Below are positions 49,601-57,660 of a DNA stretch of 64,000 nt, piece by piece (position 1 is the stretch's first letter; each line of letters opens with the position of its first letter). The notes under the pieces were generated by a model. It saw nothing but the letters and a program-made list of their open reading frames with translations, did not search any database and was not told the origin of the DNA. Location: contig NC_092526.1 of NCBI RefSeq assembly GCF_037038585.1, positions 38,763,501-38,827,500 of the forward strand, written 5' to 3'. Source of the DNA: Patagioenas fasciata (Eukaryota > Chordata > Aves > Columbiformes > Columbidae). The translations under genes and the position numbers were made by a program.

Positions 49601-52600
49601 AAACTGAAAGAACAGCAGCCAGCGGTGATGGGCCAGACGGTCCTTGAAACCAGGGAAAAAAACAAACCAAAAGCACAGAGAATAAAGATATTATCCCAAA
49701 CTTACACCACCGTGTAAATTGCTTATATGTTTAATAAAGTCAAATGCCCAATTACCCATCTGTGTAGATCGAGCTGACGAGCACAACTACAAACGTGAAA
49801 AGAGGGTTCCTCTTTTTTTTCCCTCATACGTAACCTACCACAGATTAACAAGTAGTATTTTCTTTCCTACATGACTGACAAAATACATCTAAAATCCAAT
49901 TCTCTGCAACGTAGCTGAGTTGCAATGGCAATTTCTGTGGTTTTGTATTTTGCTATTAAATACACGCCACCCCCCCTTTGTTGTTTTGCTAAACAACAAA
50001 AGTAAATGTAGGCAATGTTAAGTAATTTTGGCTACAGGGAAAAAAATAGTCGTTTTCAGTTAAATAAAATACTAGGTATTTTTAATACTAGGTATGAATA
50101 TTATTAACGATATTATTAATAACAATATTCATATTTAATACTAGGTATCAATGAGATTTGAAAAATGTTAAAAGTACTGATAAAAAACTATTAAAATGCA
50201 TTATTTGAAGAAATCTTAACGTATTTTTAAATTACCTCTAACGATGCTGCAGAGATCATTTCAAAGTCTGGCAGGTGCCGCATCACTTCCTGATATATTT
50301 CTCTGGCATCCAAGGAGTTAATAAACTAGGAAGAAAAATTAAGTGTGTTTATTCTATAGAATTGCAAACATCAACCTGATTGTTGATGATTAGTGCTCAA
50401 AGTGTCGGGGAAATTATTCTGATTTATTCCTTTCCACCACCTGAAAAGTACAGTTAATAATACGTTATTTGACCAATTTCTTTTTCACGTATCGTTTCAC
50501 AAACGTCACTCTCAGAATACCGCTTGTCAGCTTGTTTTCCCACAATATTGAAGTTGAGATATCATATTTTGTGAGAACGGGTGCTAAAAGTCTAAAATTC
50601 AAATTTCAACCCAAATTTTTCAATCAAGTTTACAAGATTTCCAATCTAGTTTCACTCTACTGATATTTAAGTTTCGGTGATTTTTTAGATTTAGGAATAA
50701 TATGAATCAGTAACTCAGAGCTGGTAAATTACAAGGTCGAAAAATTCACTTCCTCCTTTTAAAGATGTAGATAACAACTCGTACCAAAACGCCTCCTTTC
50801 TCTTTGTTCTGGATGGTGGCTCCAGGTGGGAAATATCCTGTAGTGCTGGATGAGATATCTAAGTTATCACAGAGCTCGCCCTGGGTGCCACAGTCCATCC
50901 AGCCCACATTAGCGAGACCTTCCTGGAATAAAAACAGACCAAAAAATCCAAACACAAGCAATTACATACAACATTGAGAAAATGGAAGGAGACCACACTG
51001 TGATTCATTAGTTAATATTCATTCATTTGGCTACTAAGCCAAAATATTTCACTTCTCTGCAAGTTAGTGGGTGAAATCTTGGTTCCACTAAACTCAGGGA
51101 GAGTTTTGGCTGAACTTTATGCTTTCACGTGTGTTATTTTGCTTTGACGGTAAGAGGTGCACAGTGCTTACCAACATGCCGGCGAGCTTGAGACGGGTTT
51201 GGTAACTCAGGCAATCTGCAAAATAAAAATTCCTTATTTGCAAACATCACATTTACAATTACTAATGCGCTAAACCGACTCTTGTTTAGAATGACCCCCT
51301 TCCTCCCTGCAGAGGAGCGGCTTCAAAAGCCACAATTTGGCCAGGCCTCTGGTGTTCAGTGACTTGAAGCTGTACCATCTGGTTATCAGCACCTGACGGT
51401 TGTCTACTCTACGTTAAAAATAACATGAGTAACATTGTCTTGTTTCCATCAACACAGAATTAATAATTTATTTGCTATACTAAGGCTGACCTTTAAAATT
51501 GCTTTTTTTTTTTTTTTTTTAAGTGGTATCTACATACTGTCTCGGAATGAGATCTCAATGGAAATACCAATTTTCTGTGATTCAAATGACTCGCTCTAAT
51601 AAATACGCTATATGCTCTAATTACCCATCCGGCCTTTGAACAGTTCATGCAGATGATTTGTCCGAAAATTTCACTGGACCAATGACTTAACAAAAGGCCT
51701 GGAACTGGAAATCAAGGCGTTCACCAATGTAAACCCAAGACTACGGCTCTGGTTATTCATTCACAGAGCAAAGGCCTCTTCGTAAGGCTGAGAAATCTTT
51801 ATTTGTCCAAGGCGCAGTGGATTTACTCAGCTCGCCCAGCAAACCACGACAACTTTCTCTGGACAATACCTTTCTGTTATTGTCCCTTTCGTCAAACTGC
51901 CTCTAAAGCGGAACTTCAATGACCAACAGTCCAAATACTGTGATCGCCTTTTACAACTTTTTATTAGAAGTGAAAGGTATGCCACTGTCAGCAAAAGTTC
52001 TTCTTTTCTGTTTGCCTTATATGAAAAGTATTTAATGCACCTACCCCCACGCTCAGCACAGAACGTGATCAGCCAACCGACGCCAGAAGCAAATGAAGTT
52101 TCAATGGCATTAACGAAGTTTCCTAAGAGTGAAACAATTTGCATCAGTCTGTGACTAGTCAAACGTGACTATGAAGCAACAAGATTTTATATTTATATTA
52201 GCAAATTACAGTAAACTATTTTTAATCTCAAAACCAGCACTTGGCTGACAGGTTCAGTTGTATGCGTAGTTCTTGCCATGTTTTATGTTGTAAAAGCAAT
52301 TTCAAGATCAATACCCCAAGCAAAATAAGTACACATTACCTGCCCATAACTCGGTGACTGTGCTGGTAACATACTGCATGGCAAAGTTCTTCAAGCTCTC
52401 TTTTGACCTGTCTCCATAATATTTCACTGGTTGCTACAGAAGACAAAGAAGGTGGTTTATAACATTCTAAACAAGAAAAAACAACACAAAAACTACTTTT
52501 TTTTTCTTTTAATAACAGTCCTTTTGCAACTGCAGGACCCCATCCCAAAAAATCGTAGCCCTATCTGTTCTCTCCCTCCCATACTGGAATGTTTGGAATT

Positions 52601-55600
52601 TAACTTTTAATGTGATTTCTTTCCAAGTCCAACAACACAAGGATAATTTAGTCTTAAAAACACCAACTCCCAGTGATAACATTTCTATTTAAATAAAAAT
52701 GGCTTGCATCAGTCCCTTCAGTGTACGCACAATCTCCGCGTTCAACCTCTTAATTCTTACCACTGTCAGAACGTACCCAGCTATTCAAGCACAATTTGTA
52801 CAGCAATTAATTTAACCAAGGTGAGGGAAGAGAAAAAGCGATTTATTAAATGAAGTAATACATTAAAAGATCTTTATGTAAAGATCTATGATAGAACATG
52901 TATTAAAGAAATACTGTTCCAGAGCTCAATATTTCTGAAAACACTTGCAGGTTTATCACTCACCATGCCAGTTTTGAAAACATACAGACTGGGATAACTG
53001 TTAATCCCTTTAATTCGACAGAGCATTCTATTATCTCCACAGTTGACAGCTCCAATGCGTATTACTCCATCCATCTCCTTAGCAAACTCTCTCCACTAGA
53101 AAAAAGGGGATAAAAAGGATATTTTCCTATTAAGATGTCATGAAAAAACAGCACATTACTGGCATCTTGAATTATTGTCTTCGGTTTCAGCTTCAGTGTC
53201 AAACTCCACTTCATTAAGTTTTCTACAGTTAAAAAGGATGAATTTTCAGAGTTAATTTGCTCGCTATACATACCGTAGGTGCTAAGTCATGGCAGTGGGA
53301 GCATCGAGGAGAATAAAAATTCACAAACCACAGTTCTCCTGAGTTAACAGCAGCATCTAGATGGAGAAAAGAAAGCCATAAGTAACTAATGCAAATCTAT
53401 GATGTCCATTTTTACTACACTGTTCTCCCCAAAGCTGGTTAAAGTATTTATACAGCAGGCACAGTTAGTAACAGTAATTTAGGTGAGATAAAGATTGCAC
53501 TTCGCTTGCACACACTCGCTGTTGTAGGCAAGCGCACAATAATCGTATTTCAGATGATACCATCACGCTGACTTTCCACGTCTGTTCTATTAATTAAGAA
53601 TACAAGTACTCTCTACAGATTAACTTAGCTGAAATGGGAGATATCTGGTTACCTCAAAAACAAAATACAAGTTCTAAAAGATTTTTACCCACTAGAAGTT
53701 TCCATTTCCTTACATCACTTCATGTATTTTCTGGTTTCCCCCAGGCAATCTTTTTATGCAGAATCCCCGTCTAAGAGGTGAAAATGCAATTTAAAACTCT
53801 AAACCGTTTATTGATATTGATCTATTTGCCGACTACCGTTTGCCAGGAAGTGTGAAGAGGTTTTTTTTGTTTGTTTTCTCATCTCAGGATGATTTTCTGA
53901 AAGTTTTTTGTATAGATATGTAGAGAAGTCTATAGATACACAGCTCAGAATGTGAAAATTGTTATTTTGGGTTGCCATGTTGTCAAGCTATTTATTTAAA
54001 ACTTACCAAATTCCCCTCTATCCAATGTTATAATTTCAGGATCATCATCATAAATACCTATGAAGAAAAACAACCATCGCTTTTTATTTTTGCCATGTTT
54101 AAAATGAAGGAACAAACTATCGACTTCATCACAAGACGGAAAACAGAAGACACTACACTTAGGTTGAAATAGTGAGCTGCCAAAGAGTTTTTACAGCAAA
54201 GCTGTATTGTTTAGCCTCTGGTTATCTAAACTATTTAGATGACGAAGGTGTTTCCACCACAACCTTTTCCATGAGCAGAATGTGTGAACACAGAGGAATG
54301 AAGCAGACAGAAGAAAGGTAAGAAGCTTTTCTAAAAGCTACCCAGCCCTACCTAGAGCCAGTCTGTGCTCCAAGGACACAGAAAGGGCAGACACACCAAA
54401 ACCACTATTAGACAGCATGAGATTACGCTACTATGGCTACGGATCTTTTACTGTACCTAAGATGCTGAAATGCCGTTTTACCTGAAGTATACAAAAATTA
54501 AATGCAAATAAATAACACGAGAATTCATTTCTACAGGTGACAAGGTACTTTTTAGACTACTATCCATTTATATGTACATATATATATACACATATAAAAT
54601 ATAAAAACACAGACACTCTGCTCAATAGACATTCAAGGATGCTGTTTCCCAATCAAGCAGTGCAACTTCAGGCAAATAAAATGTCTTAAATCTGCTTATC
54701 TGAAGACGTTTCAGGGCAATTTCTGTATTTTCCTGTGATAGTAGCACCTCTGGTTCATTCAATTTCCATGTGCACAGACATTAATGTTTTAGAGATTGGG
54801 ATATATTAAATCAAACTACACCAGAATTTTTTTTTCCAAGGTGGAAGGTTGTTTCAGCTCTTTGTTCACAGCAACCAAAGCACGTTCCTCAGGTCCCTAT
54901 TTTAGTTGATTTCTGTATCAGCAGCTCTGAGAATGGTTCATCCCAGTCTTTCCCTGCAACTACCTACAATTTGTTGAGGCACATCTTAAATAACTTGTCT
55001 CAATATCATTTTCGTTATGATTCTGCTATTATTCTTTTGTTTTCTACTACCTCTTTACTGATCTCTAACTGTGTAACTGGACGTAAAATAGGCTCGACAG
55101 TGCCAAAGTCTTCTCTCAAAATCCACTTGAGAATACTTCATCTAAACAAAAAATGGTGTTCTTACATTAAAGAATACTGATGAAACATTGATATTGGAAT
55201 TTAAGTGAAAAAAAGCTTTGCACTTAAAAGAAACAAAGTTAGATGACAAATAAAAAAGGTAAACAGCAGGAACAAAAGACTAGGTAAATAGACTGTTGAG
55301 GATACCCATTAATAGGGTAAATAAAAAGCCTGGGTCAACTGAGAGCAAATGACAGGTACAGCAGAACAGGCAGAAATCTGGAGGAGATCCAGCAGAAACC
55401 CGTAATAAGATCTCGTATAGATCTGAATATTGCGTTTACTTGGTTGTTTCAAGCCAATCACAAATGTACAGAATAACTCACCAAAATCATAGCGATAATA
55501 GTTCCAGCTTTCGTAACGCCCTCCTTGCTGCTGATCTTCAAGCCCTTTCTCTCCGTATTTATCATACTTCTTCCGGAGATCTTCATCTTTAAGTACTTCG

Positions 55601-56540
55601 TAGGCTCTATTTATTTTCAAAAAATTTTCATGGGCATTTGGATCATTCTATTTAACGAAAACCATAATTAGTAAGTAATAAAGCATATTGTACATATAAT
55701 GCTAAGAAAATCATCCTTGGAAATCTTTGTGACTATTTCAGGAAATCCTGAGGAGAAACTGATGACGTCTAAATTTAAAATGAATTTCATTGTACTTCAG
55801 AAAATCTGGTAGCACAGATTGAGCTGTTCTGAGTCCTCTCTCTAGTTATTCTCGTTCTCCTCCCTTGTTCTTCCTTGGCAGTTCCACAATTTCTGCTTCA
55901 GCCTATTCAATATTTGGAGATTGATGTCTCAGAACAGCCTGGTGTTGTTTGCTGTTTAGATGAGACTTTGTGTTAGGGAAATAGCAAGAACCCCTAAACT
56001 AAGTGGAGAGAAACAAACTCCTCAGTTTACCAACAATGTCATAGGGTACAGACTTACATTTTCCTTTATTTACAAAAATAAAATCCAGAATTAAATGACC
56101 TTGACTCTTTGTTTTACTGCAGCAGTCTAATATGGCCCATATTCAACACAACCATGCATGACCAATCTATATTTTTTTGTAAATTCTCTCTGCAGAAAAT
56201 CTGAGTCGAACCACATTATCAGGTGGTTACGTTGCTTCACAAGAACAAATAAACGCTTTAGGTAAATTAAACCCACTTTTTGTTAAAACATTAAGAGTCA
56301 TTAATTCAACAACTTTGACCTGTTAAAGATGTAACTTACCTGATTTTTATCAGGGTGCAACTTCAATGCCAGTTTTTTGAAAGCTTGCCGTATTTCTCTA
56401 CTGCTTGCTTCTTTGGACACTCCAAGTAAGCTATAGTAGTCCTGATCAGTGCACACAAGAACTAGGACACACACTAAAATTAGCAATAAGGATCTTTTGA
56501 AATATCTAATATAATCTCCTCTGCATACTGAGAACTCCAT
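40679..56540 (-). CDS. DNAJC10: DNAJC10 (ERdj5), ER DnaJ/thioredoxin-domain disulfide reductase, complete
   Basis: An ER-lumen co-chaperone: the J domain recruits BiP (HSPA5), and thioredoxin domains reduce disulfides of misfolded proteins handed over by EDEM1 for degradation (family knowledge). Twenty-two coding exons give 797 residues (human 793). Order: signal peptide, hydrophobic core about residues 17-30; J domain about 33-100 with HPD at 62-64; Trx1 CSHC (158-161); two non-catalytic thioredoxin-like domains (about 210-440); Trx2 CPPC (480-483); Trx3 CGPC (588-591); Trx4 CGPC (700-703); C-terminal KDEL. Cys positions coincide with the human catalytic sites, but Trx3 is CHPC in mammals. 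The start is chosen for its A at -3 and G at +4 and alignment with the human N terminus. No frameshift or internal stop. CpG-island promoter upstream; convergent with PIKFYVE. Confidence 0.98.
40691..41247 (-). other. DNAJC10 last intron
   Basis: 557 bp separating the K and DEL codons of the retrieval signal. A T-run at 40749-40764 (A-run on the coding strand). Retention would add about 20 unrelated residues and lose KDEL. Confidence 0.7.
41248..41364 (-). CDS. DNAJC10: DNAJC10 exon (C-terminal tail)
   Basis: 39 codons: [20 protein letters not shown] then [20 protein letters not shown] basic tail as in human (which ends QGKRNKDEL). Donor AAG|GTAAGA. Confidence 0.93.
41720..41739. repeat. Perfect 20-bp palindrome
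   Basis: TCCCATTGAATTCAATGGGA reads identically on both strands. It sits about 20 bp outside the 3' edge of the CR1 fragment. Similar CCCATTGA..TCAATGGG motifs recur in amniote interspersed repeats (recollection, not searched). Confidence 0.85.
41755..42312 (-). repeat. CR1 LINE fragment (5' part of reverse-transcriptase domain)
   Basis: The minus-strand translation shows CR1 RT features: [17 protein letters not shown]-like ([20 protein letters not shown]), then [32 protein letters not shown] and [17 protein letters not shown]. It stops abruptly after HLRDKRKF. Both 5' and 3' parts are missing, which is unusual because CR1 copies are normally only 5'-truncated. A long plus-strand open frame here is its antisense shadow. 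Confidence 0.88.
42917..43036 (-). CDS. DNAJC10: DNAJC10 exon (Trx4, C-terminal half)
   Basis: 40 codons: [20 protein letters not shown] then [20 protein letters not shown]. Contains the cis-Pro loop (AYPTVKFY) of the last thioredoxin domain. Acceptor TTTTCAG, donor AAG|GTAAAG. Confidence 0.96.
43168..43315 (-). CDS. DNAJC10: DNAJC10 exon (Trx4 active site CGPC)
   Basis: Encodes [40 protein letters not shown] and APEFEILAR. Active-site Cys 700 and 703. Acceptor CACAG, donor AGG|GTAGGT. Confidence 0.97.
43591..43644 (-). CDS. DNAJC10: DNAJC10 exon
   Basis: 54 bp encoding [17 protein letters not shown]; completes Trx3 and joins to Trx4. Acceptor TTTACAG, donor GGG|GTGAGT. Frame-preserving length. 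Confidence 0.94.
43645..44448 (-). other. DNAJC10 intron
   Basis: 804 bp, AT-rich; nothing recognised. Confidence 0.6.
44449..44582 (-). CDS. DNAJC10: DNAJC10 exon (Trx3, C-terminal half)
   Basis: Encodes [20 protein letters not shown] then [29 protein letters not shown] is the cis-Pro segment. Acceptor TTTGCAG, donor TTA|GTAAGT. Confidence 0.95.
44763..44918 (-). CDS. DNAJC10: DNAJC10 exon (Trx3 active site CGPC)
   Basis: 52 codons: [40 protein letters not shown] and [12 protein letters not shown]. Active site at 588-591 is CGPC (12 bases at 44799-44810); human and mouse ERdj5 have CHPC here. Acceptor CCTTAG, donor AGG|GTAAGT. Confidence 0.97.
44919..45376 (-). other. DNAJC10 intron
   Basis: 458 bp; nothing recognised. 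Confidence 0.6.
45377..45478 (-). CDS. DNAJC10: DNAJC10 exon (Trx2, C-terminal half)
   Basis: 34 codons: [20 protein letters not shown] then [23 protein letters not shown] is the cis-Pro strand. Acceptor TTTGTTAG, donor GAG|GTACGT. Confidence 0.96.
45479..46644 (-). other. DNAJC10 intron, 1.2 kb
   Basis: AT-rich, with a TA-rich simple repeat at 46592-46618 near its 5' end; otherwise nothing recognised. Confidence 0.6.
46592..46618. repeat. TA-rich simple repeat
   Basis: Alternating TA with interrupting GAG, inside a DNAJC10 intron about 25 bp from the donor of the Trx2 active-site exon. Confidence 0.75.
46645..46761 (-). CDS. DNAJC10: DNAJC10 exon (Trx2 active site CPPC)
   Basis: 39 codons: [20 protein letters not shown] then [19 protein letters not shown]. 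Active-site Cys 480 and 483. Acceptor GTTCTAG, donor GTG|GTAAGC. Confidence 0.97.
46909..47036 (-). CDS. DNAJC10: DNAJC10 exon
   Basis: Encodes [20 protein letters not shown] then [20 protein letters not shown] and AP, the start of Trx2. The intron falls between APs and the WCPPC motif. Acceptor CTGAAG, donor CCG|GTAAAT. Confidence 0.95.
47037..48660 (-). other. DNAJC10 intron mostly filled by a CR1 element
   Basis: 1,624 bp, of which about 1.1 kb is CR1 (47508-48625). Only about 35 bp of original intron remain between the 5' splice donor and the CR1 edge. Confidence 0.85.
47508..48625 (-). mobile_element. 5'-truncated CR1 LINE (RT C-terminal part plus 3'UTR)
   Basis: Same orientation as DNAJC10. 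The translation shows the CR1 RT catalytic region [19 protein letters not shown], then [26 protein letters not shown] and the [12 protein letters not shown] tail. The 5' edge is near a KAFDTVSH-like position. The 3' edge ends in the CR1 terminal sequence with an ATTCTGTG-type octamer (on plus: CACAGAATATCAGGGATTGG, then AAGGGACCTGGAAAGC). The reading frame is broken by substitutions, so it is inactive. It is better preserved than the other copies here, so relatively younger. Confidence 0.93.
48661..48775 (-). CDS. DNAJC10: DNAJC10 exon
   Basis: Encodes [20 protein letters not shown] then [18 protein letters not shown], the second non-catalytic thioredoxin-like domain. Acceptor AAACAG, donor CATG|GTAAGG. 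Confidence 0.95.
48776..49528 (-). other. DNAJC10 intron
   Basis: 753 bp, AT-rich; nothing recognised. Confidence 0.6.
49529..49642 (-). CDS. DNAJC10: DNAJC10 exon
   Basis: 38 codons: [20 protein letters not shown] then [18 protein letters not shown]. Acceptor TTTCAAG, donor CAG|GTAAGA. Phase 0 both ends. Confidence 0.95.
49643..50235 (-). other. DNAJC10 intron with repeat/palindrome cluster
   Basis: 593 bp, very AT-rich, containing the triple ATACTAGGTAT repeat with a central palindrome at 50069-50148. Confidence 0.65.
50069..50148. repeat. Three ATACTAGGTAT copies around an imperfect palindrome
   Basis: ATACTAGGTAT occurs at 50069-50079, 50085-50095 and 50138-50148. Between the second and third copies (50094-50132) is an imperfect palindrome with perfect ATGAATATT/AATATTCAT ends. 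Probably local replication slippage; not an identified element. Confidence 0.8.
50236..50325 (-). CDS. DNAJC10: DNAJC10 exon
   Basis: 30 codons: [20 protein letters not shown] then [10 protein letters not shown]. Acceptor TTCCTAG, donor GAG|GTAATT. End of the first non-catalytic thioredoxin-like domain. Confidence 0.95.
50326..50784 (-). other. DNAJC10 intron
   Basis: 459 bp; nothing recognised. Confidence 0.6.
50785..50922 (-). CDS. DNAJC10: DNAJC10 exon
   Basis: 46 codons: [40 protein letters not shown] and EKGGVL. Acceptor ATTCCAG, donor TTG|GTACGA. Non-catalytic thioredoxin-like domain, no CxxC at the usual place. Confidence 0.95.
51172..51215 (-). CDS. DNAJC10: DNAJC10 exon (44 bp)
   Basis: Short exon encoding [15 protein letters not shown]. 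Acceptor TTTTGCAG, donor TTG|GTAAGC. The neighbouring frames demand it, and it matches human DCLTSQTRLRLSGML. Confidence 0.93.
51216..52044 (-). other. DNAJC10 intron with poly-T run
   Basis: 829 bp. A homopolymer of about 18 T at 51503-51520 (A on the coding strand). Nothing else recognised. Confidence 0.6.
52045..52122 (-). CDS. DNAJC10: DNAJC10 exon
   Basis: Encodes [20 protein letters not shown] then CAERG. Acceptor CTCTTAG, donor GGGG|GTAGGT. Frame-preserving 78 bp. Confidence 0.94.
52340..52433 (-). CDS. DNAJC10: DNAJC10 exon
   Basis: Encodes [20 protein letters not shown] then [11 protein letters not shown], ending Trx1. Acceptor TTCTGTAG, donor GCAG|GTAATG. Confidence 0.95.
52434..52963 (-). 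other. DNAJC10 intron
   Basis: 530 bp; nothing recognised. Confidence 0.6.
52964..53095 (-). CDS. DNAJC10: DNAJC10 exon (Trx1, C-terminal half)
   Basis: 44 codons: [40 protein letters not shown] and [12 protein letters not shown] is the cis-Pro segment. Acceptor TTTTTCTAG, donor ATG|GTGAGT. Confidence 0.96.
53274..53356 (-). CDS. DNAJC10: DNAJC10 exon (Trx1 active site CSHC)
   Basis: Encodes [20 protein letters not shown] then CHDLAPT. Active-site Cys 158 and 161 in CSHC, as in mammals. Acceptor CATCTAG, donor ACG|GTATGT. Confidence 0.97.
53357..54006 (-). other. DNAJC10 intron
   Basis: 650 bp; nothing recognised. Confidence 0.6.
54007..54057 (-). CDS. DNAJC10: DNAJC10 exon (51 bp)
   Basis: Encodes [16 protein letters not shown], the linker from J domain to Trx1. 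Acceptor TTCATAG, donor TTTG|GTAAGT. A near-exact match to the human linker. Confidence 0.95.
54058..55481 (-). other. DNAJC10 intron, 1.4 kb
   Basis: AT-rich with a TA/CA simple repeat at about 54567-54605; nothing else recognised. Confidence 0.6.
54567..54605. repeat. TA-rich simple repeat
   Basis: TATATGTACATATATATATA followed by CACATATAAAATATA; probable microsatellite in a DNAJC10 intron. Confidence 0.7.
55482..55647 (-). CDS. DNAJC10: DNAJC10 exon (J domain, C-terminal half)
   Basis: Encodes [40 protein letters not shown] and [28 protein letters not shown] is helix III and [10 protein letters not shown] the end of the J domain. Acceptor AAATAG, donor TTTG|GTGAGT. Confidence 0.97.
55648..56339 (-). 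other. DNAJC10 intron within the J domain
   Basis: 692 bp between the HPD-containing helix II and helix III; nothing recognised. Confidence 0.6.
56340..56540 (-). CDS. DNAJC10: DNAJC10 first coding exon (signal peptide and HPD)
   Basis: 67 codons. [20 protein letters not shown] then [10 protein letters not shown] is a basic-plus-hydrophobic signal sequence; [20 protein letters not shown] then [12 protein letters not shown] is the J domain with HPD at 62-64. Start codon context ATAATGG has A at -3 and G at +4. Donor CAG|GTAAGT. Confidence 0.97.
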
Positions 56541-56559
56541 TATGAAGCTTTCAGAAAGT

Positions 56560-56616
56560 TTACAGGTTCTGATCCCAGCAAGGTTTGGGAAGCGCCTCCA
56601 GTAAATCCACCAGCAT
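56560..56616 (-). promoter_or_regulatory. DNAJC10: Upstream ORF in the DNAJC10 leader (18 codons)
   Basis: ATG in GAGAATGCT (G at -3), reading [18 protein letters not shown] then TAA, 19 bases before the main ATG. Start context is moderate. Such uORFs commonly damp basal translation and can be bypassed when eIF2-alpha is phosphorylated (family-level inference). Confidence 0.6.
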
Positions 56617-56668
56617 TCTCAGAGATCCAGACGGATTTAGGACGACGCTCTTCAGAATGCTGGTTGTC

Positions 56669-56677
56669 CTACCGCAT
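56669..56677 (-). promoter_or_regulatory. DNAJC10: Minimal uORF (ATG CGG TAG)
   Basis: Two-codon upstream ORF about 25 bases into exon 2, in ACATGCGGT context. Start-stop-type elements can stall or terminate scanning ribosomes; function here is inferred. Confidence 0.5.
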
Positions 56678-56703
56678 GTTGCAAGCCTTGCAAAAGTTAC
56701 AAT

Positions 56704-57206
56704 CTATAAGAAAAGGGAGAAAAACAATTAAGTACATTTTGCTAATTATTCAGTAAATATACGCTAGTAAAGAACCCCATACCAGCTTGTGCAGACTGCA
56801 CATGAACACCAGGTTTCTGGATGGCTTTCTGAAGGCCACACAAGTGACAGACCATCTCTTGAGAATCTATCTTGTGAACGAGGTCATCACGCAAAGCTTT
56901 CTAGAACGACACTACGTACCAGCCACTTACATCCCGCTAAAAAAGAGCGGTTTTAATGGGGCTTACTCATCTTCCACACTCACTTTTGGCGCTGCGGGGG
57001 GGCATTTCTGCCGGGAGCAGCGGGTGGTTCTGCGCCAGCAGCCGCTCCGCGGCCGGGCGGCCCCCGGGGACCCGCTATAGGAGGGGGCCGGCGGGCCGCG
57101 GAGCTGCCGCGGGAGGGCCCGGGGAGCCCGGAGGTCACAGCCCCGCGGCCCGGCGGGGGAAGGGGCTCGGGGCGGCGCGGCCCCGGGAAAGCGGCGCGGC
57201 GCTTAC
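56704..57206 (-). other. DNAJC10 first intron
   Basis: 503 bp; its 5' part (from about 56985) lies inside the CpG island, its 3' part is AT-rich. Donor CCCG|GTAAGC at 57206-57205, acceptor CTTATAG at 56705-56704. Confidence 0.75.
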
Positions 57207-57415
57207 CGGGCAGCAGCGGCTCGGAGCCGGCGGAGGAGCGGGCCGGGCGCGGGGCAGCATGGGCCAGCGGGCCGGGCGGAAGGCGGCCCGGGCCGGGATC
57301 CGGCTTTGGGCCGGAGCGGGCGGGGCCGGGGTGACGTGGCCGCCGCGCCCGCCTGGGGCGGGGACTCGGTTCTGCTCCTCCCGGCCGCGCCCGCCTGCTG
57401 CACCCGCTCACTTCA
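56985..57415. promoter_or_regulatory. DNAJC10: CpG-island promoter of DNAJC10
   Basis: An abrupt change to very high GC with dense CpG over about 430 bp, the only such block in the window, surrounding the first-exon donor. It contains GC boxes (GGGCGGGG near 57318 and GGGGCGGGGA near 57355), no clear TATA box, and TGACGTGG at 57332-57339. Typical of a housekeeping, dispersed-start promoter. Long open frames on both strands here are GC artefacts. Confidence 0.85.
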
Positions 57416-57445
57416 TGAGCACACAAACAGCAGCTCGGCCATCTT
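57207..57445 (-). other. DNAJC10: DNAJC10 non-coding exon 1 (5' limit uncertain)
   Basis: The 3' end is fixed by a good donor (GCCCG|GTAAGC). The 5' end is a guess near a YY1-like AAGATGGC motif at about 57438-57445, which is often at or just downstream of starts in TATA-less promoters. If transcription starts upstream of it, the exon carries a further 9-codon uORF (57413-57442). Confidence 0.55.
57332..57339 (+). promoter_or_regulatory. DNAJC10: UPRE/CRE-like element TGACGTGG
   Basis: TGACGTGG matches the unfolded-protein-response element core bound by ATF6/XBP1. ERdj5 is an ER-stress-induced gene (established). No full ERSE (CCAAT-N9-CCACG) accompanies it at the expected spacing. Confidence 0.55.
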
Positions 57446-57516
57446 AAAACGTGCCTCGTCACTCGGTTCCCCTCCGTAATCCCCAGTAATGTGGCAGGAA
57501 GCAAGATGGGCTGAGA

Positions 57517-57521
57517 ATTGG
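57517..57521 (-). promoter_or_regulatory. DNAJC10: CCAAT box upstream of DNAJC10
   Basis: GTAGCCAATTCTC on the minus strand, about 75-80 bp upstream of the presumed start near 57440, the usual distance for an NF-Y site. A second AAGATGGG motif lies just below it. Confidence 0.4.
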
Positions 57522-57550
57522 CTACAATGGCTGTATTTACATTGAAGTTA

Positions 57551-57660
57551 TCACAGAACCACACACACAGAACCACAGGATGTCAAGGGTTGGAAGGGCC
57601 CTGGAAAGCTCACCCAGTGCAATCCCCCCATGGAGCAGGAACACCCGATGAGGTTACACC
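57551..57660 (-). repeat. CR1 LINE 3'-end fragment
   Basis: GATGTCAAGGGTTGGAAGGG, CCCTGGAAAGCTCACCCAGT and GCAATCCCCCCATGGAGCAG closely match the terminal part of the CR1 at 47508. About 110 bp, 5'-truncated, inserted just upstream of the DNAJC10 promoter. Confidence 0.85.

Larger units (their letters stand above)
56541..56703 (-). other. DNAJC10: DNAJC10 5'UTR part of exon 2, with uORFs
   Basis: Runs from acceptor CTTATAG to the start codon. It contains two upstream ATGs: a minimal ATG-CGG-TAG (56669-56677) and an 18-codon ORF (56560-56616) closing about 20 bases before the main start. Neither overlaps the main ORF. Confidence 0.8.

Noticed and set aside
57317-57340. Full ERSE (CCAAT-N9-CCACG) next to TGACGTGG
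   Set aside because: The reverse complement offers CCACG, but no CCAAT stands 9 bases away on the same strand.
56956-57576. Long overlapping open frames (163 residues plus, 198 residues minus) rich in Gly/Ala/Arg/Pro
   Set aside because: They coincide with the CpG island, where stop codons are rare by composition. No domain, no conserved start and no splice logic.
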